Positions 46,117 through 55,429 of a stretch of 64,000 nucleotides of DNA are shown here, one piece after another. The notes below the pieces were generated by a model, which did not search any database, was not told the origin of the DNA, and was given only the letters and a program-made list of their open reading frames with translations. Where the stretch lies: NCBI RefSeq assembly GCF_011742925.1, contig NZ_WAEL01000002.1:248001-312000 (forward strand), read 5' to 3'. The translations under genes were made by a program, and so were the position numbers. Position 1 is the first letter of the stretch. Each line of letters opens with the position of its first letter. The stretch comes from Fibrivirga algicola. GTDB taxonomy: Bacteria; Bacteroidota; Bacteroidia; Cytophagales; Spirosomataceae.

Positions 46117-47544
46117 ATGAAAACGCTACTAGTTATTGCCTGTTATTGTATGCTTACCAGCAGTTTAGCACAACAGGCACCTGATTTCTCGATAAACACA
46201 GACGGCAAATCTGTGCTCCGCATCCAGTATCAGTCCAACAGCAGAGTCAGGCCACTCTTCACCTACACGCATAAGGTTTTGCCGTATGGCAACAATCAAC
46301 GACGGGATAGCGATTCGATCCCGCTGGGTTCAGGTGAAAAGTTTATCCATTTCCAGGTTGCTACGCCACAACGGGCACTCCTTACCATCGCGAATAGAGG
46401 CTCAGTAATTTATTTACTCCCAAACGATACGCTAACCTTAGTGATTGATTTAAGTCCCGCAACTACCTGGGGATCGTATCATTTTTATGGAAAAGGAGCG
46501 GCAATCACGCAGTACTACTTCGATCAGGCCCGAAGCTTAACCCGGATTCCGGAACGAACACGAGCACTGTTGGCTAATCACACAGCTACCCTACCCCAAT
46601 ACGCTCAACGGATGGATTCGCTGCTCCAGGTCGAACAACAGTTTCTCAAAAACTACCTCACGCAGCATACGTTACCCGACTGGTTTGTTGAACAGGAGCA
46701 GCAGCAGATTCTTTATAATGACGCTACCTATCGGGCCAACGCCGTATTATATAGACGGTTCATAAAAATGGATAGTATCGATGCCGTACCGAAGGACTTC
46801 TTTGCGTTCGTTACCCCATCTCTATTGAACAATCAGTCAGCAGCGCACTTAGCAGACTATCAAAGTTTTATAAACAACTATTTTTGGCATATCTATCATC
46901 AACAGAAGCCGGCAAACCAATCGTTTAAATTCTTTCCTGCGTTGGCCGATAAACAGTTGTCCGGTTTAGCCTGGGAGGTATTTATGGCGCGTTACATTGG
47001 TCAGCTACTGGCAGATGCCCCAACTGAAGGCGAATCGTTGTTGAAACACTATTATCCTACGTTCAGGCACAAGCTCTGGCTCGACAGTTTGACGGCGTAT
47101 TATGAAAATGCGTACACGCTCAAACCGGGCCAATTGGCACCAAAATTTGCGCTGGAAGACAATCGGGATTCTCTGACATACCTAAACGAATTTCGGGGCA
47201 ACGTAATCTATGTAAGCTTTTGGTTTACGGGGTGTGCGCCCTGCCGACAGGAAATGCCATTTGAGAATGAGTTGGTAACTTATTTCGCCGGGAAGCCGGT
47301 CAAAATTGTTAATATCTGCGTCAATAGTACACGGGAAGATTGGGCCAAAGTCAGCAACTTATATAAGCTGCAAACGGTCAATTTATTTGCCAACAAGGCG
47401 TGGGCAACTACGTTGATCAGCAAGTATAACGTCAGGGCGTATCCGCATTATGTATTGATTGACCAGGCTGGTAAAGTGGTAAAAAATAACTGTGCCCGGC
47501 CAAGTGGCGAGGCGAAAAGAGAAATTGAAGCACTGCTGCAGTAG
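46117..47544 (+). CDS. Secreted TlpA-like thiol-disulfide oxidoreductase with large N-terminal domain
   Basis: 475 residues from the ATG at 46117, which follows a GGAGG-like stretch and begins a signal peptide (MKTLLVIACYCMLTSSLA). The first 330 residues are of unknown fold. The C-terminal AhpC/TSA-TlpA domain has LAPKFALEDN, active site FTGCAPCRQEMP and RAYPHYVLIDQAG (cis-Pro). The codon and base usage is more AT-rich than that of its neighbours. Probably a periplasmic thiol reductase tied to an unknown substrate. Confidence 0.88.
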   Translation: MKTLLVIACYCMLTSSLAQQAPDFSINTDGKSVLRIQYQSNSRVRPLFTYTHKVLPYGNNQRRDSDSIPLGSGEKFIHFQVATPQRALLTIANRGSVIYLLPNDTLTLVIDLSPATTWGSYHFYGKGAAITQYYFDQARSLTRIPERTRALLANHTATLPQYAQRMDSLLQVEQQFLKNYLTQHTLPDWFVEQEQQQILYNDATYRANAVLYRRFIKMDSIDAVPKDFFAFVTPSLLNNQSAAHLADYQSFINNYFWHIYHQQKPANQSFKFFPALADKQLSGLAWEVFMARYIGQLLADAPTEGESLLKHYYPTFRHKLWLDSLTAYYENAYTLKPGQLAPKFALEDNRDSLTYLNEFRGNVIYVSFWFTGCAPCRQEMPFENELVTYFAGKPVKIVNICVNSTREDWAKVSNLYKLQTVNLFANKAWATTLISKYNVRAYPHYVLIDQAGKVVKNNCARPSGEAKREIEALLQ

Positions 47545-47659
47545 TTGTATTGCGGAATGGGTGACGAATTGACAGCTTTTTTACGCCCCTCACCTATGCT
47601 GCTTGACCAACCGAAGCTAAAGCCGTTGCGACGGACCGTTTCGGCGCTACAATACGCTT

Positions 47660-47667
47660 TACCTTTG
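47660..47667 (+). promoter_or_regulatory. -7 element of bioA, implying a leaderless mRNA
   Basis: TACCTTTG fits TAnnTTTG and ends 4 nt before the bioA ATG at 47672. No TTTG at -33. The spacing is the same as at trpF. Confidence 0.55.
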
Positions 47668-47671
47668 CGGC

Positions 47672-48949
47672 ATGACTACACTTTCTCAACGCGATCAGGC
47701 CGTGATCTGGCATCCGTTTACGCAGATGCAGACCGCGCCGATGCCTATTCCTATTGTTCGGGGCAAAGGGTCAGTTCTCTATACCGAAGATGGCGGCGAA
47801 CTGCTGGACATGATCTCGTCGTGGTGGGTTACCATCCACGGGCATGCTCATACGCACATCGCCGAACGCGTATCGGCCCAGTTACGCACATTAGAACACA
47901 CTATTTTTGCCGGGTTTACACACGAGCCCGCCGTTCAGCTGGCCGAGCGACTGCTGCCTGTTCTGCCCACAAACCAACGCCGCGTATTTTATTCCGACAA
48001 TGGCTCTACTGCCGTTGAAGTAGCCCTGAAAATGGCGTTCCAGTACTGGCATAACCTCGGCAAGCCACGGCGAAAAGTAGTGGCGTTCGACGACGCCTAT
48101 CATGGCGATACGTTTGGCGCTATGGCCGTAGGCGGACGCAGTGCCTTCACCGCCCCGTTTGCTCCATTCCTATTCGACGTAACGTACCTGCCAGCGCCAG
48201 TCCCCGGTCGTGAGGCCGAAGTGCTGGAACTGGCCCGCGCCGTGTTTACCGACGAGGTTGCCGCTTTCATTGTTGAACCGCTGGTGCAGGGCGCAGGTGG
48301 TATGGTGATGTATGAACCCGACGTACTCGATCAGCTCTTCGCAATGGCACGTACCCAGGGAACGCTTCTCATTGCCGATGAAGTAATGACGGGGTTTGGA
48401 CGAACGGGTAAACTATTCGCCAGCCATTACCTGACCGAACAACCCGATCTGATGTGCCTGTCGAAAGGCCTTACGGGTGGCACCATGGCGCTGAGCATCA
48501 CGACCTGCACCGAGGCGATTTACGATGCCTTTCTGTCGACCGATAAGATGAAGACGCTCTTCCACGGGCACTCCTTTACCGCCAATCCGGTAGCCTGCGC
48601 GGCTTCCCTGGCCAGCCTCGACCTGTTGCTGACATCCGAGCGCCAAGCCGATATTCAACGCATTGCCGACCAGCACACGGCTTTTGCCATCCGGCTACGC
48701 CAGTCGCCTGTAGTCGGAAACGTCCGGCAGCGGGGTACGTTGCTGGCGTTCGATCTGGTAACAAGTGGGCAGACGTCATACTTCAACAATATTCGGGATG
48801 TCGCCTACGATTTCCTGCTGGAAAAAGGTGTCCTGATGCGACCGCTGGGCAATGTGCTATACCTTATGCCGCCTTATTGCACCACCAACGCACAGTTGCA
48901 GGTAGCCTACGAGGCCGTATTTGCTTTGCTGGCACAGTTGGAAGCATAG
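47672..48949 (+). CDS. bioA: Adenosylmethionine-8-amino-7-oxononanoate aminotransferase
   Basis: 425 residues. VIWHPFTQMQ, SSWWVTIHGH, FYSDNGSTAVEVALKMA, DDAYHGDTFGAMAVGG and the PLP-lysine segment MCLSKGLTGG are diagnostic of BioA. It makes 7,8-diaminopelargonate in biotin synthesis, using SAM as amino donor. No other bio gene lies in the window. Confidence 0.96.
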   Translation: MTTLSQRDQAVIWHPFTQMQTAPMPIPIVRGKGSVLYTEDGGELLDMISSWWVTIHGHAHTHIAERVSAQLRTLEHTIFAGFTHEPAVQLAERLLPVLPTNQRRVFYSDNGSTAVEVALKMAFQYWHNLGKPRRKVVAFDDAYHGDTFGAMAVGGRSAFTAPFAPFLFDVTYLPAPVPGREAEVLELARAVFTDEVAAFIVEPLVQGAGGMVMYEPDVLDQLFAMARTQGTLLIADEVMTGFGRTGKLFASHYLTEQPDLMCLSKGLTGGTMALSITTCTEAIYDAFLSTDKMKTLFHGHSFTANPVACAASLASLDLLLTSERQADIQRIADQHTAFAIRLRQSPVVGNVRQRGTLLAFDLVTSGQTSYFNNIRDVAYDFLLEKGVLMRPLGNVLYLMPPYCTTNAQLQVAYEAVFALLAQLEA

Positions 48950-48973
48950 CGTATTTATAGCCCCTGAACGTAC

Positions 48974-49501
48974 CTACCGCTGTTTTTCGATGGTATCGAC
49001 CAGAATGCGGAACCAGACGGTAAACGTTTCGGGGGCATGGGCCATCTCTTGTAGCAACGCCTCGCGACTGACCCAGCGAACCGCCATCACTTCGGCCGGG
49101 TTAAAGGGAATTTCGCCCTCGTACGTACCCGTGAACACGTGATCGAACTCATGCTCGGTGAGGCCGTTGGGCAGCGAAGCGTGGTAAATAAAACTAAATG
49201 ACGGCGTCAGTTCAGTCCGGAAGCCCATTTCCTCGTCGAGGCGCTGCTCGGCCTGCTGACCGGTGTCGGTGGGCCGGGTGGGGTGCCCACAACAGGCATT
49301 CGACCAGAGGCCACCCGAGTGGTACTTCGCCAATGCCCGCTGCTGCAACAGGTAATCGCCCCGATCATTGTAGATTAGGACAGAAAACGCCCGGTGCAGC
49401 ACACCGTCGTAGTGAACCTGCATTTTTTCGGCCGTGCCAATAACCTCGTCCTGTTCAGTAACGAGCAACAAATCAGGGGATAACGTACCTACAGAATTCA
49501 T
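48974..49501 (-). CDS. idi: Isopentenyl-diphosphate delta-isomerase type 1
   Basis: 175 residues from MNSVGTLSPD (ATG 49501). The frame is open further upstream, to 49825, but IDI proteins start here. The Nudix-fold active site is LWSNACCGHPTRP (catalytic Cys) with EQRLDEEMG and TEHEFDHVF (metal and catalytic Glu/His). It interconverts IPP and DMAPP for isoprenoids, which include the carotenoids made with the lycopene cyclase at the window end. A TACCTTCG at 49538-49531 is a near -7 element. Confidence 0.93.
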   Translation of the reverse strand: MNSVGTLSPDLLLVTEQDEVIGTAEKMQVHYDGVLHRAFSVLIYNDRGDYLLQQRALAKYHSGGLWSNACCGHPTRPTDTGQQAEQRLDEEMGFRTELTPSFSFIYHASLPNGLTEHEFDHVFTGTYEGEIPFNPAEVMAVRWVSREALLQEMAHAPETFTVWFRILVDTIEKQR

Positions 49502-49659
49502 GCGATGCGGCCGAAAGGATTGACCATCAGCGAAGGTAGTACGCCGGGTAAATGAACGCAAACCAGGCGGGGTATCTTCAGCAAACATACGCCTCGTTAA
49601 GTCCCTCAACCATTCAGTAAACTCCTTTCTGGCACTAGTAGCTAGATCACCATTTTGCC

Positions 49660-49667
49660 TATATTTG
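49660..49667 (+). promoter_or_regulatory. -7 element upstream of the TonB-C protein pair
   Basis: TATATTTG matches TAnnTTTG and lies 22 nt before the ATG at 49690. Confidence 0.5.
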
Positions 49668-49689
49668 ATACATCTACTTTTCTTTTCTG

Positions 49690-51222
49690 ATGTATTTACG
49701 TTACCTGCTTTTTTCCTTGAGCACGCTGTTGCTGGCACTGGCGCCCCCCGCTCCGGCCACCGCGCAGACCCCTGTCTACGAAGCGTTTGCCGTCGACTCG
49801 GCTGCAGCGCCAAGGGGTGGCCCATTCATGCTGGAAACGTTTCTGTCGGTCAACTTTAAAAAGCCGTTCATGGCCCAGGTAGCCAACACATCCGGTCGAA
49901 TCGTTGTGAAAGCAGTGGTGGAGCCAAACGGACATATCACCGATGTTCAGTTGGTACGCGGCCTTCGGCCCGATTGTAATCAGGAAGCCCTGCGGGTGAT
50001 GCGTTTGTTCAACGCCTGGAAGCCGGCTCTAAAAGACGGAAAATCGGTACGGCAGGCCATCACGTATGCCATTCCGGTGAAGCCCAACCCCACGCTGTTT
50101 ACGAAACGATTGGGAGATAATCGCATTCAGCAAACTGTCTACTACGGTTCAAACGATCAAATCAAAGTCAGCGACAATCCTCCCTATCCGCCTACAGACT
50201 ATATGTTTAGGGTTGTGATGCCCGTCGATACACTGGGCCGTGTTGTTGGCGATGCAAAGGCGATCGTTAAACGGGTGGGGGGGCATCAATTTGTCATGAA
50301 AGACGCTACGTACCTGCTCAGCCGGGAACGCCTGACGGGCAAGGACAGTACAGAAATTCGCTACCAGACCGCCCTGAAAGATAACTGTTGCCGCCTGTTT
50401 GGCCCTGTGCAGCTCACCGATGAAACCGGTCGGGTACGTTCTGATGCACAGTACAGCCTGATTAAACGGAATGAGCAAACGTACTCGGTTACCGGCATGG
50501 TCGAGAAGTTGTATGAATACATTTGGGATGGCAGCAGAACGATCACTTGGCACCCGAACGGGCAACTAAACGAATTTAGAGAAACCAAAATAAGCGGGCT
50601 GCTACCGGGCCAGGAGGTGATTCGTTTCCTGACCGTTTGCGACTCGGCGGGCAATTACCAGATCCAGTACGGGCAGGGGTCACGGACTTGGGCCGAACGC
50701 GTAAAGTCGAGGCGCGATACCGCTACCTATACCCAGTTTGTGCAACGAGCCACTTACAGCCAGGGTCTGAAACACGGCCTCTGTAGCGGTGCCTATGCTG
50801 ATGGTTCATACAGCTATCAGGAGACCTATGAGAACGGCACCTGCCTGGGTGGTTTCGCTATCGTGGCGGAGCGCGATACGATTCGCTACACTCAGGCCCG
50901 TCAAAGCCCAACTCTGGTCGGGGGTAAGGCCGCGGCTGATCAACTGGCCAGCCAGGTAGCAACGTACCTAAAGAAGCCAGTGCAGTTTGGCGATTTTGGC
51001 GGAGTGAAGGTTGATTTCAGACTCGATCAGGCAGGCCGTGTGCTCGACCGTTCGGTCGTCTGGAGTACCAAACAATTGCCCACAGATACAATACTGCGCC
51101 TCTTTGACAATACGAAAGAGCTATGGCAACCAGCTATGGTACGGGGCGAACCCATTGAGGCAGCCCATGTGCTGCTGATTTCGTATGACTTTGGGCAAAA
51201 CGCTCCGACGGTCTCTTTTTAA
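49690..51222 (+). CDS. Secreted TonB C-terminal-domain protein, copy 1
   Basis: 510 residues. Signal peptide MYLRYLLFSLSTLLLALAPP.. cut after ATA, then a TonB_C-like domain at about 40-125 (GRIVVKAVVEPNGHITDVQL, LRPDCNQEALRVMRLFNAWKP). The middle holds MORN-like strand repeats (HGLCSGAYADGSYSYQETYE). A second weak TonB_C-like region is at the C-terminus. There is no membrane anchor or proline-rich span, so it is not a classical energy transducer. The function is unknown. A paralogue follows after 54 bp. Confidence 0.82.
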   Translation: MYLRYLLFSLSTLLLALAPPAPATAQTPVYEAFAVDSAAAPRGGPFMLETFLSVNFKKPFMAQVANTSGRIVVKAVVEPNGHITDVQLVRGLRPDCNQEALRVMRLFNAWKPALKDGKSVRQAITYAIPVKPNPTLFTKRLGDNRIQQTVYYGSNDQIKVSDNPPYPPTDYMFRVVMPVDTLGRVVGDAKAIVKRVGGHQFVMKDATYLLSRERLTGKDSTEIRYQTALKDNCCRLFGPVQLTDETGRVRSDAQYSLIKRNEQTYSVTGMVEKLYEYIWDGSRTITWHPNGQLNEFRETKISGLLPGQEVIRFLTVCDSAGNYQIQYGQGSRTWAERVKSRRDTATYTQFVQRATYSQGLKHGLCSGAYADGSYSYQETYENGTCLGGFAIVAERDTIRYTQARQSPTLVGGKAAADQLASQVATYLKKPVQFGDFGGVKVDFRLDQAGRVLDRSVVWSTKQLPTDTILRLFDNTKELWQPAMVRGEPIEAAHVLLISYDFGQNAPTVSF

Positions 51223-51276
51223 CGGAAGTCTGTACCGTTATTACATTCCTATTCCATCCAACCAAACCTGTCACGT

Positions 51277-52749
51277 ATGCGCTCACGGTTTACCAATGCC
51301 ATTATCCTCCCCTTTCTGATCGCGCTTGGCTATTGCTCTGCTCACGCACAGGCACCCGTTTACGAAACGTTCGATGTCGATTCAGTAGCAGCTCCGCTAG
51401 GTGGTCCGTCTATGCTGGAAACGTTCCTGAACGCCAATATGCAGAAACCCTTCATGGCGCAAGTAGCCAACGTGACGGGCAAAGTATACGTCAAAGCCGT
51501 TGTTGAACCAAACGGGCGTATATCGGATGTTCAGTTAGTACGCGGTTTCCGGCCCGACTGCAACCAGGAAGCCCTGCGGGCCATGCGCCTGTTCAACGCC
51601 TGGAAGCCAGCCATGAAAGCAGGCAAACCCGTACGCCAGTCAATAACGTACCCAGTCACGTTTCGGGCTACGGCCCCCATTCGCTACGAAAATGGAGTGT
51701 TGATTGAACAGTTCGACGCCAAATTCAACCCTATCAACACTATTCAGCAAGCAGCCAAACCTGCTTACCAACAGCATACGCCCATTGATACCCTTACCGG
51801 CCTGCCAAATGGGGACCTGACGCTGTTTGAAATAAAAGGATCCGGAACCCTGAAAGAAGTGGCTAGAATACCTCTGGCAAAAGTGGCCAACACTCAGCAA
51901 CAGAATGACGAACCAACATTTCGATTCGGACATAAGGGACCAACAACTGACTGGGTCGGTACGGTCTATACGCTGAGCGAAGATGGTTCCGTGCGCCAGC
52001 GTGCGTCTGCTGATATGATGAAAGGCCCGTCGGTGACCTATGACAAGCGCGGCATGGTCAAGTCAATCGATCGGCCCGACGAAGCAGGCTCAACAACGAC
52101 CTGGCAGCCTAATGGCCTTCTCCTCAGTATTGAAACGAAATACGAAGGCGAACGGAAAGAACTGTACAAACACACACAACTGATGGCCGCCTGGGATAGC
52201 ACCGGCCATCAACCAATTAAAGATGGCAACGGTCACTACAGGTACGTTAGCAAAGAGAAATCACGCGGCGACTCAACGCAGAAGACCACGTTCATTGAAG
52301 AAGGCGACTATAAAGACGGATTCAAAAACGGGCAATGGACAGGTCGTTTCGCCGACGGGTCGTACAGTTACACCGAGCAGTATAACGTTGGAGAAGACCT
52401 TGGCGGCACTGCTACATTACCTGGCGGCAAAACAATCAGCTACAAGTCGGCCATGAGTCACCCAACCTATGTGGGCGGCCAACCGGCGATGTATCGGTTT
52501 CTGGGGCAAACGATCAGATACCCGGTAGATGCGCAGAAAAAGAACGTGTCTGGAAAAGTTTACATCTCTTTCGTTGTGTGTACCGATGGATCGCTATGCG
52601 ACTATGACGTATTAAAAGGCCTTTACCCATCTGTCGATAATGAGGCATTACGTACAGTCAAGAAAATGCCAAATTGGGAACCTGGCCTGCTTCGGGGCGA
52701 AGCCGTACGGGTGAGGTACAACTTACCGGTTTCGTTCCAGTTAGAGTAG
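51277..52749 (+). CDS. Secreted TonB C-terminal-domain protein, copy 2
   Basis: 490 residues, a clear paralogue of the preceding protein: the first 125 residues align closely (AAPLGGPSMLETFLNANMQK, NQEALRAMRLFNAWKPAMKA). The middle has diverged but keeps the MORN-like FKNGQWTGRFADGSYSYTEQ. Its C-terminal TonB_C domain is better preserved than in copy 1 (NVSGKVYISFVVCTDGSLCDY, NEALRTVKKMPNWEPGLLRG). Probably cotranscribed with copy 1. Confidence 0.83.
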   Translation: MRSRFTNAIILPFLIALGYCSAHAQAPVYETFDVDSVAAPLGGPSMLETFLNANMQKPFMAQVANVTGKVYVKAVVEPNGRISDVQLVRGFRPDCNQEALRAMRLFNAWKPAMKAGKPVRQSITYPVTFRATAPIRYENGVLIEQFDAKFNPINTIQQAAKPAYQQHTPIDTLTGLPNGDLTLFEIKGSGTLKEVARIPLAKVANTQQQNDEPTFRFGHKGPTTDWVGTVYTLSEDGSVRQRASADMMKGPSVTYDKRGMVKSIDRPDEAGSTTTWQPNGLLLSIETKYEGERKELYKHTQLMAAWDSTGHQPIKDGNGHYRYVSKEKSRGDSTQKTTFIEEGDYKDGFKNGQWTGRFADGSYSYTEQYNVGEDLGGTATLPGGKTISYKSAMSHPTYVGGQPAMYRFLGQTIRYPVDAQKKNVSGKVYISFVVCTDGSLCDYDVLKGLYPSVDNEALRTVKKMPNWEPGLLRGEAVRVRYNLPVSFQLE

Positions 52750-52774
52750 GCTACACTTTCCAGCCGAAAGGACG

Positions 52775-52782
52775 TACTTTTG
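52775..52782 (+). promoter_or_regulatory. -7 element upstream of gcvT
   Basis: TACTTTTG matches TAnnTTTG and lies 19 nt before the gcvT ATG. Confidence 0.5.
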
Positions 52783-52801
52783 CGGCAAGAAAACCGTCAA
52801 C

Positions 52802-53893
52802 ATGTCGCTAAAGCAAGTTCCGTTAGACGCCGTTCACCGGGCGTTGGGTGCCAAAATTGTTCCTTTTGCGGGCTACGAAATGCCCGTTCGTTATAGCTCC
52901 GATCTCGACGAGCACAACACCGTCCGCAACGCCGTCGGCATATTCGATGTCTCGCACATGGGCGAGTTCATGCTGAAAGGGCCCGGTGCCCTAGACCTCA
53001 TTCAGCGCGTATCGGCCAACGATGCCAGCGTCCTGTTCGACGGGAAGGTGCAGTATTCGTACCTGCCCAACGACCGGGGCGGCGTCATCGACGATTTGCT
53101 CGTTTACCGGATTTCGGCGCTCGAATACATGCTCGTGGTTAACGCCTCGAACATCGAGAAAGACTGGAACTGGATCAATCAGTATGCGCCCGAGTACGAT
53201 GTAGAACTGACCAACATATCCGATGATATGTGTCTCTTTGCCGTTCAGGGGCCATTGGCCGCCAAAGCACTGCAGCCGCTGACCAACGCCCTGCTCGAAT
53301 CGATGTCGTATTACACCTTCGAGAAAACGGATTTTGCGGGTATGGCCAATGTCATTGTATCGGCAACGGGTTACACCGGCGCGGGAGGCTTTGAGATCTA
53401 TGTCTCGAATCACCAGGCCGAAGCCGTCTGGAAGGCGATCATGGAAGCAGGTGCGCCCCACGGCATTAAGCCGATCGGCCTCGGCGCCCGCGACACGCTC
53501 CGCCTCGAATCGGGTTTCTGCCTCTACGGTAACGACATCACCGACGAAACATCACCGCTGGAAGCAGGCTTGGGCTGGGTGACCAAATTCACGCACAACT
53601 TCGTCAACTCCGATGCGCTGAAACAGCAGAAAGACGCTGGCCTTCAGCGTAAACTCGTCGGATTCAGCATGATCGACCGGGGTATTCCGCGTGGCCATTA
53701 CCAACTCTGTACGGCAGATGGAAAGGTGGTTGGTGAAGTCACCTCCGGCACGCAGTCGCCTACCCTGGGCAAAGGCATTGGCATGGGCTACGTACCCACC
53801 GAACTCAGCAAGCCTGGCACCGAGATCTTCGTCAGCGTCCGCGAGAAATTGCTCAAAGCCGAAGTCGTTAAATTGCCATTTCTGAAAAAATAA
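52802..53893 (+). CDS. gcvT: Aminomethyltransferase (glycine cleavage T protein)
   Basis: 363 residues. FAGYEMPVRYSSDLDEHNTV, GIFDVSHMGEF, VQYSYLPNDRGGVIDDLLVY, ATGYTGAGGFEIYV and LGARDTLRLESGFCLYGND are standard GcvT segments that bind tetrahydrofolate and the aminomethyl group. It acts in the glycine cleavage system with the H, P and L proteins, none of which is nearby. Confidence 0.97.
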   Translation: MSLKQVPLDAVHRALGAKIVPFAGYEMPVRYSSDLDEHNTVRNAVGIFDVSHMGEFMLKGPGALDLIQRVSANDASVLFDGKVQYSYLPNDRGGVIDDLLVYRISALEYMLVVNASNIEKDWNWINQYAPEYDVELTNISDDMCLFAVQGPLAAKALQPLTNALLESMSYYTFEKTDFAGMANVIVSATGYTGAGGFEIYVSNHQAEAVWKAIMEAGAPHGIKPIGLGARDTLRLESGFCLYGNDITDETSPLEAGLGWVTKFTHNFVNSDALKQQKDAGLQRKLVGFSMIDRGIPRGHYQLCTADGKVVGEVTSGTQSPTLGKGIGMGYVPTELSKPGTEIFVSVREKLLKAEVVKLPFLKK

Positions 53894-53901
53894 AAGGGAT
53901 T

Positions 53902-53993
53902 AACACAGAGAAACAGAGGCCACACAGAGAACACAGTTATTCGTTTAACAGACAAACTCCGTTTCCTCTGTGTTACCTCTGTTTTTCTGCGTT
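53902..53993. repeat. Intergenic ACACAGAG-type inverted repeat
   Basis: 53902-53936 and 53957-53993 form an imperfect inverted repeat; 22 of the first 26 positions pair. Each arm is itself built from short repeats of ACACAGAG/AACAGAGG. It fills the space between gcvT and comB. Confidence 0.65.
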
Positions 53994-54010
53994 GAGACTA
54001 CTTCCTCCTA

Positions 54011-54721
54011 ATGAAACAGATTGACGTTTGCTTAACCCCGGACCTGCTGCACCTGCACACCATCGATAACACGATCGTAGTTGTAGCCGACGTGTTCCGG
54101 GCCACTTCCTGCATGGTTACAGCCTTTGCCTACGGCGTAGGAAGCATTATTCCCGTAGCCACCGTCGACGAATGCCGGGCGCTGCAACAGCGCGGTTACC
54201 TGGCCGCCGCCGAACGTAACGCACAGACCGTTGAAGGATTCGACCTCGATAACTCGCCATTTAGCTATATGGACGAGCGACTGCAGGGTACCGACATCGC
54301 CATGACCACCACCAACGGCACCCTGGCTATCACCCGGTCACGGTCGGCGGTGAAAGTGCTGGTTGGCTCGTTCCTGAACCTCGACGCGATTGCCAGCTAC
54401 CTACGTACCCAGACCTACGATGTGATGGTGCTTTGCGCGGGCTGGAAAGGCCGGCCAAACCTGGAAGATACCCTCTTCGCTGGTGCATTGGCACACCGCC
54501 TTCGCGACGATTACGCCATGCATGAAGACGGCGCTCTGATGGCCCACCGCCTCTACTGCGACGGAAAAGACAACCTGATCGGCTACCTGTCGAATGCTTC
54601 GCACCTGCGACGTCTGCAACGGCTCGGTATCCAGAAAGATATTGCTTATTGCCTCCAACATGATCTCTACGACGTTGTTCCTGTATTACGCGGTGGTTCG
54701 CTGGTAAAAATGGAAGTATAG
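54011..54721 (+). CDS. comB: 2-phosphosulfolactate phosphatase family protein (ComB)
   Basis: 236 residues. VVADVFRATSCMVTAFAYG, GFDLDNSPFSYM, TTTNGTLAI and VLCAGWKGRPNLEDTLFAGAL define the ComB family. In archaea it removes phosphate from 2-phosphosulfolactate in coenzyme M synthesis; in Bacteroidota the natural substrate may be sulfolactate-related (for example on the way to sulfonolipids), which is inference. Confidence 0.88.
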   Translation: MKQIDVCLTPDLLHLHTIDNTIVVVADVFRATSCMVTAFAYGVGSIIPVATVDECRALQQRGYLAAAERNAQTVEGFDLDNSPFSYMDERLQGTDIAMTTTNGTLAITRSRSAVKVLVGSFLNLDAIASYLRTQTYDVMVLCAGWKGRPNLEDTLFAGALAHRLRDDYAMHEDGALMAHRLYCDGKDNLIGYLSNASHLRRLQRLGIQKDIAYCLQHDLYDVVPVLRGGSLVKMEV

Positions 54722-54835
54722 AATGGTTTGTCGTTACGTTGCTACGTCAAACCAACTCGTTGGACTACCACACAGAGGGTACTCAGTATAAGCGTAACAA
54801 CAACGACCAAACCACAAACGGCAAACCAATAAGCT

Positions 54836-55327
54836 ATGAATTTCTCCGACCTATCAACTCTCGTGCAGGAACGGTTTGCGGTTGAAGCCGTTACGACTGG
54901 CATGCAGCCCTACCTGATCGTGAAAGCCGATGAGCTGGTAGACATCTGTCGGTTTTTACGAAGCGACGATCGGCTGTTTTTCGACTTGCTGGCCTGCGTC
55001 ACGGCCATCGATAATGGACCGGAGGCGAATACGATGGAGATGGTGTATAACCTGACCTCAATTCCCTACAAACACGATCTGATGCTGAAGCTAATGATAG
55101 CCCGCCAGCACCCGGATGCACCGGATGCTCTTCCCAACGTACCCAGCCTCAGCAGTGTATGGCGCACTGCCGACTGGCACGAACGGGAAGCCTTCGATCT
55201 GGTTGGCGTGCAGTTTAGTGGTCACCCCGATCTACGTCGTATTTTGCTTCCCCTCGATTGGGAAGGGCACCCCCTCCGCCGCGACTACAAGGAACCCGAA
55301 CGATACCACGGCATTTCAACGAAATAA
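54836..55327 (+). CDS. nuoC: NADH-quinone oxidoreductase subunit C
   Basis: 163 residues. FFDLLACVTAID, SVWRTADWHEREAFDLVGV and the signature HPDLRRILLPLDWEGHPLRR are those of NuoC, which forms part of the peripheral arm of complex I. No other nuo gene is in the window, so this copy stands apart from any nuo operon visible here. Confidence 0.94.
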   Translation: MNFSDLSTLVQERFAVEAVTTGMQPYLIVKADELVDICRFLRSDDRLFFDLLACVTAIDNGPEANTMEMVYNLTSIPYKHDLMLKLMIARQHPDAPDALPNVPSLSSVWRTADWHEREAFDLVGVQFSGHPDLRRILLPLDWEGHPLRRDYKEPERYHGISTK

Positions 55328-55342
55328 TTGTTTAACGTTTGT

Positions 55343-55421
55343 GGTTTGAGGTTGCACTGCTCAACAACCCAATGGTGACCCAGCAACGCAACCTCAATCC
55401 AAAAACGACAAACCTCAAACC
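55343..55421. repeat. Intergenic GGTTTGAGGTT repeats
   Basis: GGTTTGAGGTT (55343-55353) pairs imperfectly with AACCTCAATCC (55390-55400) and perfectly with AACCTCAAACC (55411-55421), so two alternative hairpins can form between nuoC and the next gene. Confidence 0.5.
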
Positions 55422-55429
55422 AAGAAGTA

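Noticed and set aside
49502-49825. N-terminal extension of the IPP isomerase frame
   Set aside because: Arginine-rich and unlike any IDI; the normal length is reached from the ATG at 49501, and the region overlaps the start of the divergent TonB-C gene.
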